This document shows, piece by piece, positions 1-6,481 of a stretch of 10,000 nt of DNA. The notes under the pieces were generated by a model, which was not told the DNA's origin, did no database searches, and saw only the letters and a list, made by a program, of their open reading frames with translations. Source of the DNA: Desulfomonile sp. (GTDB lineage: Bacteria > Desulfobacterota > Desulfomonilia > Desulfomonilales > Desulfomonilaceae); NCBI GenBank assembly GCA_020216785.1, contig JAIWNO010000132.1, positions 1 through 10,000 on the forward strand. Direction: 5' to 3'. A program made the translations under genes and the position numbers. The first letter of the stretch is position 1, and each line of letters starts with the position of its first letter.

Positions 1-1
1 C

Positions 2-826
2 GTTGGACTGCTTGAGCTGGCGAATCTCAACCATCCGCTGCTCAGGAAGATGTCTCTGGAGGCGCCGGGCACGTACCATCATTCGATTATGGTCGGGAAC
101 CTTGCCGAAGCAGCGGCTGAACAGATCGGTGCAAATCCTCTTTTGGCGAGGGTCGGCGCGTACTATCACGACATTGGGAAGGTCGCCAAAAAGTCCATGC
201 CGTCCTATTTCATCGAAAACCAGCAGCGAGGCATAAATCCCCACGACAAGCTGGAACCGAGCATGAGCGCGCTCATCCTCGTGTCGCATGTAAAGCACGG
301 AGTTGAACTGGCCAAGGAGCACCGCCTGGGGTGGCCCATCATCGACATTATCCAGCAGCACCATGGGTCGAACCTGATTCGATATTTCTACAGCAAGGCC
401 CTGGAACGCGTGGACAAAGATCATTCGGTCAGCGAAGACAAGTACCGCTACCCCGGCCCGCGACCTCAGACGAAAGAGGCTGCACTGGTCATGATGGCTG
501 ATGTGGTAGAAGCAGCGTGTCGTACTCTGAACGATCCCACCCCGTCACGGATTCAGAAACGGGTCCAGAGCCTCATCATGGGGATGTTCAGCGAAGGGCA
601 GCTCGATCAGTCCACTCTCACGCTCAAAGACCTGCACTCGGTGACACGGTCGTTTGTCCGCGCTTTGCAGGGGATCCTTCACTCGAGGGTAGAGTATCCG
701 GACGACGTCAAAGCCAGGGAAAAACAGAATGGAGATATTTTTGGACAACAGGCAGAGCGCGATCGAAATCGAATCCAGCGGTCTGACGAAGATAACGGAG
801 CGGTTATTAGAAGGCTTGGGATGTAG
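2..826 (+). CDS. pgpH: 7TM-HD phosphohydrolase, PgpH/YqfF type, 3' part
   Basis: The 5' end lies outside the window; 274 residues are visible, reading in frame from base 2. They form the cytoplasmic HD domain of the seven-transmembrane HD family, whose studied member PgpH hydrolyses cyclic di-AMP to pApA at the membrane. Visible landmarks, numbered from the first complete codon, are the APGTYHHS block with H26-H27, the metal-binding pair H56-D57 in YYHDIGK, HHGSNL at 121-126, the PGPRPQTKEAA block near 153-162, and D168 in MMADVVEAA. The conserved core ends near RVEYPDD. The receptor-like extracellular and membrane parts would be upstream. The last 33 or so codons overlap ybeY in another frame and look like non-conserved tail. 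Followed by ybeY, a common neighbour of this family. The family call is secure; cyclic di-AMP as substrate is inferred from characterised relatives. Confidence 0.93.
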   Translation, partial: VGLLELANLNHPLLRKMSLEAPGTYHHSIMVGNLAEAAAEQIGANPLLARVGAYYHDIGKVAKKSMPSYFIENQQRGINPHDKLEPSMSALILVSHVKHGVELAKEHRLGWPIIDIIQQHHGSNLIRYFYSKALERVDKDHSVSEDKYRYPGPRPQTKEAALVMMADVVEAACRTLNDPTPSRIQKRVQSLIMGMFSEGQLDQSTLTLKDLHSVTRSFVRALQGILHSRVEYPDDVKAREKQNGDIFGQQAERDRNRIQRSDEDNGAVIRRLGM

Positions 827-1175
827 CGCGTCCACCGTCCTGTCGATTTCATTGGTGAACGCGGAGGAAATGGCTCAACTCAATGCGACCTACCGGGGGA
901 AGCAAGGTCCCACCAACGTGCTTTCATTTTCACAGCATGAAGGGGGGGAGGGAGCGCCGAACTTGGATCTGCTTGGCGACGTGGTCATCTGCGCGGACTT
1001 GGCCGCTGCGGACGCGGAGAAGCTTGGTTACACCAACATGGAAATGCTCGTGTACCTTCTCACCCACGGCGTCCTTCACCTCCTTGGCCACGAGCATGAC
1101 CGGCCCGAGGACTCAGAGGCGATGAAGAATCGCGTGGACGAGCTTTTCGAGCGACTTCTACCCCTCCTGGCCTGA
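729..1175 (+). CDS. ybeY: Endoribonuclease YbeY (UPF0054), rRNA maturation
   Basis: A 148-residue protein of normal family length. YbeY is a zinc-dependent single-strand endoribonuclease involved in 16S rRNA 3'-end maturation and 70S ribosome quality control in the cytoplasm. The signature HGVLHLLGHEHD is intact, giving metal ligands H113, H117 and H123. The conserved arginine is R56 in TYRGKQGPTNVLSF, and LLGDVVI at 81-87 is also typical. The ATG at 729 is supported by AGGGA at 716-720, eight bases upstream. This start places 98 bases inside the end of the upstream HD gene, so the two are probably co-transcribed and translationally coupled. The stop overlaps tail-to-tail with a small minus-strand gene by 18 bases. 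Confidence is very high from motifs and length. Confidence 0.96.
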   Translation: MEIFLDNRQSAIEIESSGLTKITERLLEGLGCSASTVLSISLVNAEEMAQLNATYRGKQGPTNVLSFSQHEGGEGAPNLDLLGDVVICADLAAADAEKLGYTNMEMLVYLLTHGVLHLLGHEHDRPEDSEAMKNRVDELFERLLPLLA

Positions 1176-1379
1176 AACCTTGTCGAACCGTCGCATCAGG
1201 ATGTCCGTCTTACTTTCCGAAGACTCCGGCCGACTCGGCCACTCCGGCCATTTGAGGGTTTTTCTCCCCATTGCCACCTCAACCAGCTCCGAACCGAGCT
1301 TCCACCCCACGGCCACCGCAAAGCCCGCGGCGGCCCACCCGATGAGCCTCAGTACTGGAATCAGCAACGGCGGCGCCAT
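1158..1379 (-). CDS. Small single-helix membrane protein, unknown function
   Basis: A 73-residue protein of no recognised family. The N-terminal residues 4-32 are hydrophobic and Gly/Ala rich, interrupted by one Arg, and probably form one membrane helix. The rest is a short charged tail containing a WPEWPSRPESSESK stretch, probably cytoplasmic or exposed. The call as a real gene rests on a strong ribosome-binding site, AAAGGAG at 1387-1393, seven bases before the ATG at 1379, and on its position 48 bases after the purF stop in the same direction, which suggests co-transcription. It converges with ybeY and the two coding ends overlap by 18 bases. I cannot assign a function; a link to purine synthesis is not implied. 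Confidence 0.72.
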   Translation of the reverse strand: MAPPLLIPVLRLIGWAAAGFAVAVGWKLGSELVEVAMGRKTLKWPEWPSRPESSESKTDILMRRFDKVSGQEG

Positions 1380-1386
1380 GTTTTCT

Positions 1387-1393
1387 CTCCTTT
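1387..1393 (-). promoter_or_regulatory. Ribosome-binding site of the small membrane protein gene
   Basis: On the minus strand this reads AAAGGAG, seven bases before the ATG at 1379. It is the main evidence that this short gene is real and fixes its start. Confidence 0.7.
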
Positions 1394-1427
1394 CATAGTG
1401 AGGGGATAAACTCCGAACTCGGTGAAA

Positions 1428-2834
1428 TCAACTTATGCCTCCCTCGAGGCACGTTTTGGTAAATTCGTCAGTGATCTTGACTGGATACTTACCGGTAAAG
1501 CACGCGGTGCAGAACTCTTTCGCCGGGTACGGCATTGCCTTAAACATGCCTTCAAGGCTCAGATAACCAAGCGAATCAGCCCCGATGAATTTGCAGATTT
1601 CGTCCACCGTGCTTGTGCAAGCGATCAGCTCGCCCCTGCTCGAGAAATCGATCCCATAATAGCAGGGATATTTAATTGGGGGACAACTGATCCGCATGTG
1701 GATTTCGCGGGCGCCCGCGTCACGCAGAGTCCGCGTCCGCAACTTGCTGGTGGTTCCTCGGACGATGGAGTCGTCCACCACCACCACACTCTTTCCTTCC
1801 AGGATCTCCCGTACCGGATTCAGTTTCAGTTTGACCCCAAGGTCTCGCACCTGAGGCGAGGGCTGAATGAACGTCCTGCCCACATAGTGATTGCGGATCA
1901 CGCCGTATTCGTAAGGGAGACCACTCCCTTGGGAGAAGCCGAGAGCGGCATAATTGCCCGAAGCCGGCATTGGAACCACAATGTCCGCCCCTTCCGCGGG
2001 ATTTTCGAGAGCGGCCTGGAGGCCCAATTCTTTGCGCACCCTGTATACCCCGTGACCGAAAATGGCAGAATCGGGCCGTGCGAAGTAGATATACTCAAAG
2101 ATGCACATGGCTCGGTGCGGTTTTCTCGGCCCTTGTATCGAATGGAGCCCGTGCCGGTTTGCTATAACGATTTCACCGGGTTCCACGTCCCGAATGTAGT
2201 CCGCTTCTATAATGTCCAGCGCGCACGTTTCGGATGCAAATATAAGCGCGTCCCCTTTTCTGCCTATGCAGAGCGGCCTGAAACCGAACGGGTCCCGCGC
2301 GGCAAGGATGCCCTCAGGTGTGAGCATTACCACCGACCACGAGCCCTTCAACTCTTCGAATACTCGGACAAGCCGTTCGGGTAGGGTCCCTTTCTTGTGG
2401 AGCATCAAGTGTGCGATCAGTTCCGAGTCGGTGGTAGTCTGAAAGATTGCGCCTTTAGCTTCGAGGCTCCGCCGCAGACTCGCCACGTTGACGATATTGC
2501 CGTTGTGACCAAGCGCGAAGATTCGGTCAATCTGCTCCACGAGGAAAGGCTGTGCATTACGGAGCATCGAGCTGCCCGTAGTGGAATAGCGCACGTGGCC
2601 GATCCCCATCTTTCCCTTAAGACCGTGGATGATATCCGGTTTGAAGACATCCGAGATTAGACCCATTCCCTTATGAGACTGGACGGAAGTCCCATCGCTG
2701 ACCACGATTCCTGCAGATTCCTGGCCGCGGTGCTGGAGCGCATACAGCCCCAAATAGATGAGCGCCGCGGGGTCTTCCGCGCCGTAAATTCCAAAAATAC
2801 CGCAATACTCTTTCTTGGAAGAGGGATAAGACAT
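1428..2834 (-). CDS. purF: Amidophosphoribosyltransferase, Fe-S type
   Basis: A 468-residue enzyme that makes 5-phosphoribosylamine from PRPP and glutamine, the first committed step of de novo purine synthesis in the cytoplasm. The N-terminal glutamine amidotransferase domain starts with the nucleophile at C11 (CGIFGIYG) after a 10-residue propeptide that should be removed, as in the Bacillus enzyme. HRGQES at 35-40 and the GHNGN loop at 109-113 are typical. The C-terminal phosphoribosyltransferase domain has the PRPP loop VVVVDDSIVRGTT at 350-362. Cysteines C244, C391, C442 and C445 match, in spacing, the four ligands of the 4Fe-4S cluster of Bacillus subtilis PurF, so an oxygen-sensitive cluster is expected. 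An upstream in-frame ATG at 2930 would add 32 residues without family character; the ATG at 2834 has an excellent ribosome-binding site and gives the expected propeptide. Confidence 0.97.
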   Translation of the reverse strand: MSYPSSKKEYCGIFGIYGAEDPAALIYLGLYALQHRGQESAGIVVSDGTSVQSHKGMGLISDVFKPDIIHGLKGKMGIGHVRYSTTGSSMLRNAQPFLVEQIDRIFALGHNGNIVNVASLRRSLEAKGAIFQTTTDSELIAHLMLHKKGTLPERLVRVFEELKGSWSVVMLTPEGILAARDPFGFRPLCIGRKGDALIFASETCALDIIEADYIRDVEPGEIVIANRHGLHSIQGPRKPHRAMCIFEYIYFARPDSAIFGHGVYRVRKELGLQAALENPAEGADIVVPMPASGNYAALGFSQGSGLPYEYGVIRNHYVGRTFIQPSPQVRDLGVKLKLNPVREILEGKSVVVVDDSIVRGTTSKLRTRTLRDAGAREIHMRISCPPIKYPCYYGIDFSSRGELIACTSTVDEICKFIGADSLGYLSLEGMFKAMPYPAKEFCTACFTGKYPVKITDEFTKTCLEGGIS

Positions 2835-2842
2835 CCCGTGTG

Positions 2843-2849
2843 CTCCTCT
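2843..2849 (-). promoter_or_regulatory. Ribosome-binding site that sets the purF start
   Basis: The minus strand reads AGAGGAG, eight bases before the ATG at 2834. It selects that start over the longer in-frame alternative at 2930 and leaves a 10-residue propeptide before the catalytic Cys. Confidence 0.75.
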
Positions 2850-3274
2850 GTGCCAACGGGTCTTGTGAAGAGAATTTCGGGGAACCTGCGCTGCCATAGG
2901 GCGCCCGCCCGCGATCCCAATCTTCAGCAAAACACCTTGAAGTGGACCTTAGTCATGCGCGCGTGAATCGCACGCGATCTTGACGGAGGCTTCTTGCCTC
3001 GACCGCGGAAAGAGCCGCCGCGGAGGAATTTGATTGAGTGGGTCGATATGGCCGAGAGCCGCCGCACATAAAGCCTAACTCAGGTACATCCGCCCGTCAA
3101 GGAAAGGCGCTGCCGCGAGCGTTCAGCCATGCGAGCGGGCGGGAACATCTTGCTGCACGGCAGAGGGCGTACAGACGAGGCGACTCCTGAAAACGGTACC
3201 CTATTTTCTTGCGTAAGGGTCCCGCATTCATCCGATAGGAACTTGCTATTATGGCGACCTATTCACCCGCCTAT

Positions 3275-3334
3275 TGTAGGGGCAGACCCGCGCGTCTGTC
3301 CTGATTGGGGAGCACGCGCGGGTGTGCCCCTGCA
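3275..3334. repeat. Imperfect GC-rich inverted repeat, possible dispersed REP/MITE-like unit
   Basis: The left arm, 3275-3294, reads TGTAGGGGCAGACCCGCGCG. The reverse complement of the right arm, 3315-3334, reads TGCAGGGGCACACCCGCGCG. The arms match at 18 of 20 positions around a 20-base centre. The GTAGGGGCAGACCCGCG style resembles dispersed intergenic palindromes found in many bacterial genomes; that resemblance is from memory. There is no T-run after it, so it is not a standard terminator. Only one copy is present in this window. Confidence 0.6.
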
Positions 3335-3397
3335 TGATCATTGTACCCTGTTGAGGGAGTTTTCCTATGAATCCGTGCACGTGAGATGTCTTTGAGC

Positions 3398-3426
3398 TTG
3401 CGTTGGATATGCGCATTCTATATAAT
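3398..3426 (+). promoter_or_regulatory. Probable sigma-70-type promoter for the 3461 gene
   Basis: A perfect -10 hexamer TATAAT at 3421-3426 sits in an AT-rich patch that contrasts with the GC-rich surroundings. Seventeen bases upstream is a weak -35, TTGCGT at 3398-3403. Transcription would start around 3433, leaving a leader of about 28 bases with AGGAGA at 3448-3453 before the ATG at 3461. Confidence 0.5.
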
Positions 3427-3460
3427 TACAATTCGTCCATGATTCTCAGGAGATAGTCCT

Positions 3461-4324
3461 ATGGCCAAGCTGGAACAGCTCGTCACGCCGCTGGAACTTC
3501 TTGCCGCCATAAAGGATGGCGTGCTCAAAAGCGATATTATTAAGCAATACAGGACTAGTGATCAGGAACTGGCCGTCATGTTGCAGCCGCTCTATCGCGC
3601 CGGCAAAATGACCAAAGACGAATTCAACGATTTTTTCAAAGGGTTGAGCCTGAAGCCGCCCGAACCGCCTCCCGGAGAAGTCTCGGCTCCGGAAAAAATT
3701 CCAGAACAAGCTCCAGAGCCCGAACCGGTTCCCGCCCCTGTCGTAGAGACGACGGTCCAGGCGGAAAAGCCGATTGAGGCGCCAAGTGCAATCGAACAAG
3801 ATCCTGTTCCGGGCCTGGAGCACGCTTCTGCGGAATTGAAACGCTCGCTGGCTCAGGCCCTGGTGGAAGAGCAAGTGTCCAGAGCCGCAGCGCCCAAAAT
3901 CCCTCCAAAAGCTGCTGCCGAACCCAAGCCAAGGCCGGCGGCCCCGTCTGAACCGAAACCGAAGCCTAAACCGAAGGACAAGCCAGAACTCAAACAGCAA
4001 AAGGAACCCGCCGCAACTGCCCGCGCAACCGCGCCCAAACCGGCGAGACCGCCCTTGAAAGCCGTGCCCGCACCACCGCCGTCCGCTGCTCGAGCAGAAG
4101 AAGCGAAGGTCCAACCGGAAGCCGAAAGCACGGCGCAAGAGCCGAAAGAGGAAGCCACGCTTGATTTAATCACAGTCACCGTCGAAGAGCCTCTCCTGCC
4201 CGTGGTGGACGAATCGGCGGCCCCGACGATACAGACAACGGAAACTCTCAGAGCGATCCTTTTCCGGTTGGACTCCATCGACGAGCGTTTGTCAAAAATA
4301 GAAAAAAAACTGGAAATGGGTTGA
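3461..4324 (+). CDS. Proline-rich linker protein with helical N-terminal domain and C-terminal coiled coil
   Basis: A 287-residue protein of unknown function. Residues 1-62 form a compact, probably all-helical domain (LVTPLELLAAIKDGV, then SDIIKQYRTSDQEL, then YRAGKMTKDEFNDFF). Its layout resembles a small winged-helix-like domain often seen in deltaproteobacterial proteins, where a short sequence-recognition helix follows an Ile-Lys-Gly-like first helix. Residues 65-245 are low-complexity Pro/Ala/Glu/Lys with TonB-like stretches such as PEPEPVPAP and EPKPKPKPKDKPE, probably extended and disordered. Residues 258-287 (TLRAILFRLDSIDERLSKIE and on) have heptad character and likely form a coiled coil. 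There is no signal peptide or membrane segment, so it should be cytoplasmic. AGGAGA at 3448-3453 supports the start. A scaffold or regulatory role is possible but not shown. Confidence 0.85.
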   Translation: MAKLEQLVTPLELLAAIKDGVLKSDIIKQYRTSDQELAVMLQPLYRAGKMTKDEFNDFFKGLSLKPPEPPPGEVSAPEKIPEQAPEPEPVPAPVVETTVQAEKPIEAPSAIEQDPVPGLEHASAELKRSLAQALVEEQVSRAAAPKIPPKAAAEPKPRPAAPSEPKPKPKPKDKPELKQQKEPAATARATAPKPARPPLKAVPAPPPSAARAEEAKVQPEAESTAQEPKEEATLDLITVTVEEPLLPVVDESAAPTIQTTETLRAILFRLDSIDERLSKIEKKLEMG

Positions 4325-4440
4325 AGCGCTGGTCTATTTTCCGATAGTTATGCCCTGCCGATAGACAACCCCCCGCACATTGCCCGCGCCGCGGATGGTT
4401 TCTCCGAATGACGCGGCTCAAGTGAGGTATGTGCATTTCG

Positions 4441-4447
4441 AGAGGAG
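4441..4447 (+). promoter_or_regulatory. Ribosome-binding site of the OmpH-like gene
   Basis: AGAGGAG lies seven bases before the ATG at 4455. It decides the start over the earlier in-frame ATG at 4380. Confidence 0.7.
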
Positions 4448-4454
4448 AACTGAT

Positions 4455-5033
4455 ATGACGGAAACAGCTCGGCTCAAGACGATCGCGATTGCCGCATCCG
4501 TGCTCATGGTCACCGCGTGGATCGGGACTGCCGCGGCGGCGGAAATCACCATCGGCAAAGTCGACCTGCAAGAGCTGTATCGCAAATCACGAAGAATGCA
4601 ACTGGCACATCACAGTGTCCGTGAAATCCAACTTGAATCGAACGTAAAAATTGCAAAGCTTGATCAGGAGATCAAAGAGATCGAGGAAAAGCTCAAAGGT
4701 CCGAAGGACTCTCTTAAGCCGGATGAGCGATCGGAGCTTGTAGCGAAACTCAAGGCGAAGCGAGACGATAGGAAGGCTGAGCGCGAAGCCCAGCAGGTCA
4801 AGGTCGATTACAAGAGAAGATCTATCGAAAACGCGCTTGGCCCCGAGGTGAAAAAAGCGATTGCAGAAGCAGCCAAAACTGCCGGTCTGAAAGCAGTATT
4901 GCCCGCGAGCGTCTTTGCGTACTCTGAGGGTCTTGTGGATATCACCGATAAAGTCATTCAGATCTTCGACGCAGGCGCCGAAGGGCAACAGCCGTCCGGA
5001 CCACAACCTTCCGCCACCCAAGACAAAAAGTAG
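4455..5033 (+). CDS. OmpH/Skp-like periplasmic chaperone
   Basis: A 192-residue secreted protein of the OmpH/Skp family, periplasmic holdases that carry unfolded outer-membrane proteins. Residues 1-29 are a classic signal peptide: a short charged start, a hydrophobic core, and a TAAAA site before E30. The mature protein opens with ITIGKVDLQELY, the family's first strand. It is followed by a long charged coiled-coil hairpin (about 50-130, rich in Lys, Glu and Arg) and a C-terminal return containing KAVLPASVFAYSEGLVDITDKVI, matching the usual LV-----VLY----DIT-KV end. The tail is Pro/Gln rich. The start at 4455 is chosen because AGAGGAG at 4441-4447 precedes it by seven bases and because the signal peptide then begins properly; an in-frame start at 4380 would bury the signal. 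It lies only 23 bases before the Lpd gene. The specific client is unknown. Confidence 0.9.
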   Translation: MTETARLKTIAIAASVLMVTAWIGTAAAAEITIGKVDLQELYRKSRRMQLAHHSVREIQLESNVKIAKLDQEIKEIEEKLKGPKDSLKPDERSELVAKLKAKRDDRKAEREAQQVKVDYKRRSIENALGPEVKKAIAEAAKTAGLKAVLPASVFAYSEGLVDITDKVIQIFDAGAEGQQPSGPQPSATQDKK

Positions 5034-5056
5034 GGATTTCTGCGGGACCGACGCTC

Positions 5057-6481
5057 ATGCCTGACCACTACGACATGGCGATTATCGGCGCTGGTCCGGG
5101 CGGGTACATGGCCGCGCTCAAGGGCCGAGCGCTTGGCCTGTCAGTCGCCCTGATCGAGAAGGAGCGATTGGGCGGCGTCTGTCTCAACCGCGGCTGTATT
5201 CCTACCAAAGCGATTCTCTCCGACATGGAGGGAGTCCGGTGGATGCAGCGCGCGGCGCAGGAGCGAATCATCGACGCTGCGCCGAGGATCGATTATGCAC
5301 ATATAGTGCGGCGGAAGAATGGCGCCGTAGATACCCTGGTGACGAGCCTCTCTTCGCTTCTGGCTGAAAGAGGCGTGCAACTCCTGCCTGCCGCGGCCCG
5401 GATCGCTGAACCGGGCCACATACGTCTGGAATCCGGTGAGACGATCCGCTCGCGGAGCATCGTCATAGCCACGGGGTCCCGTTCATGGACTCCGCCTATT
5501 CCCGGGGCCGACCTGCCCGGAGTGATGGGAACCCGGGAGATTCTCGACCTGGAAACGCCGCCCTCGCGGCTGGTTGTAGTGGGCGGCGGAATCATCGGAC
5601 AGGAGTTTGCAGCAATTTTTGCCACGCTTGGGGCCAAGGTAACCGTCCTTGAAGCCCTCGGACGGGTGATGCAGGAAGTTGATACGGAGTTTGCGCGCAA
5701 GTACGTCAGTCTCCTCCCTGCGAGAGGCGTAACCACAGAGGTCGGTGTCGCAGTGCACCGGATCGAGCGCGCGGGCGATCTGCTGCGTGTAGTCTACGAG
5801 AAAAGGGCTGCCGAGAAAACCGTGGAGGCAGACGTGGTTCTGATGGCTACGGGACGGCGACCTTTCTTGGAAGGTTTGGGTGTGGAAGAACTCGGAATCG
5901 CGACGGATCGCGGCTCAATACAGGTTGATGAGAGGCTTTCAACAAACGTGGATGGTATCTACGCCATCGGCGATGTGGTTGGCCGGAGGATGCTCGCGCA
6001 CGTCGCTTCATATCATGGTGAGATCGTCGCTGAGATCATCGCGGGCCGAGACCGAAAAGTTGACGACTCGCTGGTGCCTGGCGCGGTCTTTACGATGCCT
6101 CAAATTGCCTGGGTCGGGCTCACGGAAGACGAGGCCGTCCAAAGAGGATATTCGTTCCGGACAAGCACGTTTTCACTGTCTGCCAGCGGTAAGGCACAGG
6201 CTTCGGGTGAGTCGCGCGGGTGGGTGAAGCTGCTCGCCGAAGCCGACACAAAACGCTTGCTTGGTGCGCACCTTATGGGGCCGCACGTGTCCGAGCTGCT
6301 GGGAGAATTGACGCTCGCCATTCGTAAAGGCATGACCGCGGCAGATATCGTTGACACGATACATCCCCACCCGACAATATCCGAAGCTTTGCGGGAAGCC
6401 GCCGCCGGCTTTCTGGACGGTCCCTTCCACGCTGCCCCGCGGATAAAGAATTTTTCCTCGACCGGGTCACCCTCGCGATGA
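5057..6481 (+). CDS. lpdA: Dihydrolipoyl dehydrogenase (E3)
   Basis: A 474-residue cytoplasmic flavoprotein that reoxidises dihydrolipoyl groups with NAD+, the E3 component of 2-oxoacid dehydrogenase and glycine cleavage systems. The FAD-binding GAGPGG motif is at residues 11-16. The redox disulfide is C42/C47 in GGVCLNRGCIPTK. The NAD-binding glycine motif VVGGGIIGQEFA is near 174, the second FAD motif is YAIGDVVG in the 300s, and the C-terminal dimerisation domain supplies H438 and E443 in HPHPTISE, the catalytic base pair. Length is typical. The gene begins 23 bases after the OmpH-like gene and its stop overlaps the next start (ATGA at 6478-6481), so it is translationally coupled to the lipoate ligase. 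The start has only a weak upstream GGGA. The physiological complex served is not in the window. Confidence 0.95.
   Translation: MPDHYDMAIIGAGPGGYMAALKGRALGLSVALIEKERLGGVCLNRGCIPTKAILSDMEGVRWMQRAAQERIIDAAPRIDYAHIVRRKNGAVDTLVTSLSSLLAERGVQLLPAAARIAEPGHIRLESGETIRSRSIVIATGSRSWTPPIPGADLPGVMGTREILDLETPPSRLVVVGGGIIGQEFAAIFATLGAKVTVLEALGRVMQEVDTEFARKYVSLLPARGVTTEVGVAVHRIERAGDLLRVVYEKRAAEKTVEADVVLMATGRRPFLEGLGVEELGIATDRGSIQVDERLSTNVDGIYAIGDVVGRRMLAHVASYHGEIVAEIIAGRDRKVDDSLVPGAVFTMPQIAWVGLTEDEAVQRGYSFRTSTFSLSASGKAQASGESRGWVKLLAEADTKRLLGAHLMGPHVSELLGELTLAIRKGMTAADIVDTIHPHPTISEALREAAAGFLDGPFHAAPRIKNFSSTGSPSR

Larger units (their letters stand above)
2835..3460. other. Intergenic region between divergent purF and the 3461 gene
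   Basis: About 620 bases without a convincing gene. The part next to purF should carry its promoter and leader on the minus strand, but I see no clear hexamers. It holds small inverted repeats, CGCGTG/CACGCG at 2960-2976 and GAGGC/GCCTC at 2986-3000, neither followed by a T-run. An 11-base direct repeat, AGAGCCGCCGC, occurs at 3011 and 3055. A larger inverted repeat lies at 3275-3334, and a likely sigma-70 promoter just before the next gene. An 88-codon open frame at 3129-3395 has no recognisable protein character and runs through the inverted repeat, so I do not call it. Confidence 0.6.

Noticed and set aside
1228..1263. GGCCG/CGGCC hairpin with a T-run as a ybeY terminator
   Set aside because: The stem is only five base pairs and the T-run is 18 bases away; it lies inside the minus-strand coding sequence.
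1422..2384. 320-codon open frame on the plus strand opposite purF
   Set aside because: It is fully antisense to purF, which has all catalytic motifs, and its translation has no recognisable protein character.
3030..3071. A 13-codon TTG-started mini-frame after GGAGG
   Set aside because: Too short, with a rare start and no downstream gene in place for it to act as a leader peptide.
3355..3384. GGGAG followed by a five-codon ATG frame
   Set aside because: Its 12-base GGAGTTTTCCTA also appears before pyk at 9332, but this is explained by Shine-Dalgarno-like composition; the frame is too short to call.
3129..3395. 88-codon plus-strand frame in the intergenic region
   Set aside because: No ribosome-binding site, no protein-like pattern, and it reads through the inverted repeat, a common source of spurious proteins.
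3446..4138. 230-codon minus-strand frame rich in Arg, Phe and Gly
   Set aside because: It is the antisense shadow of the Pro/Lys/Glu-rich linker; the plus-strand gene has a promoter and ribosome-binding site.
4322..4347. Possible promoter before the OmpH-like gene (TTGAAG, 16 bases, GATAGT)
   Set aside because: Both hexamers match only four of six consensus bases; not enough to call.
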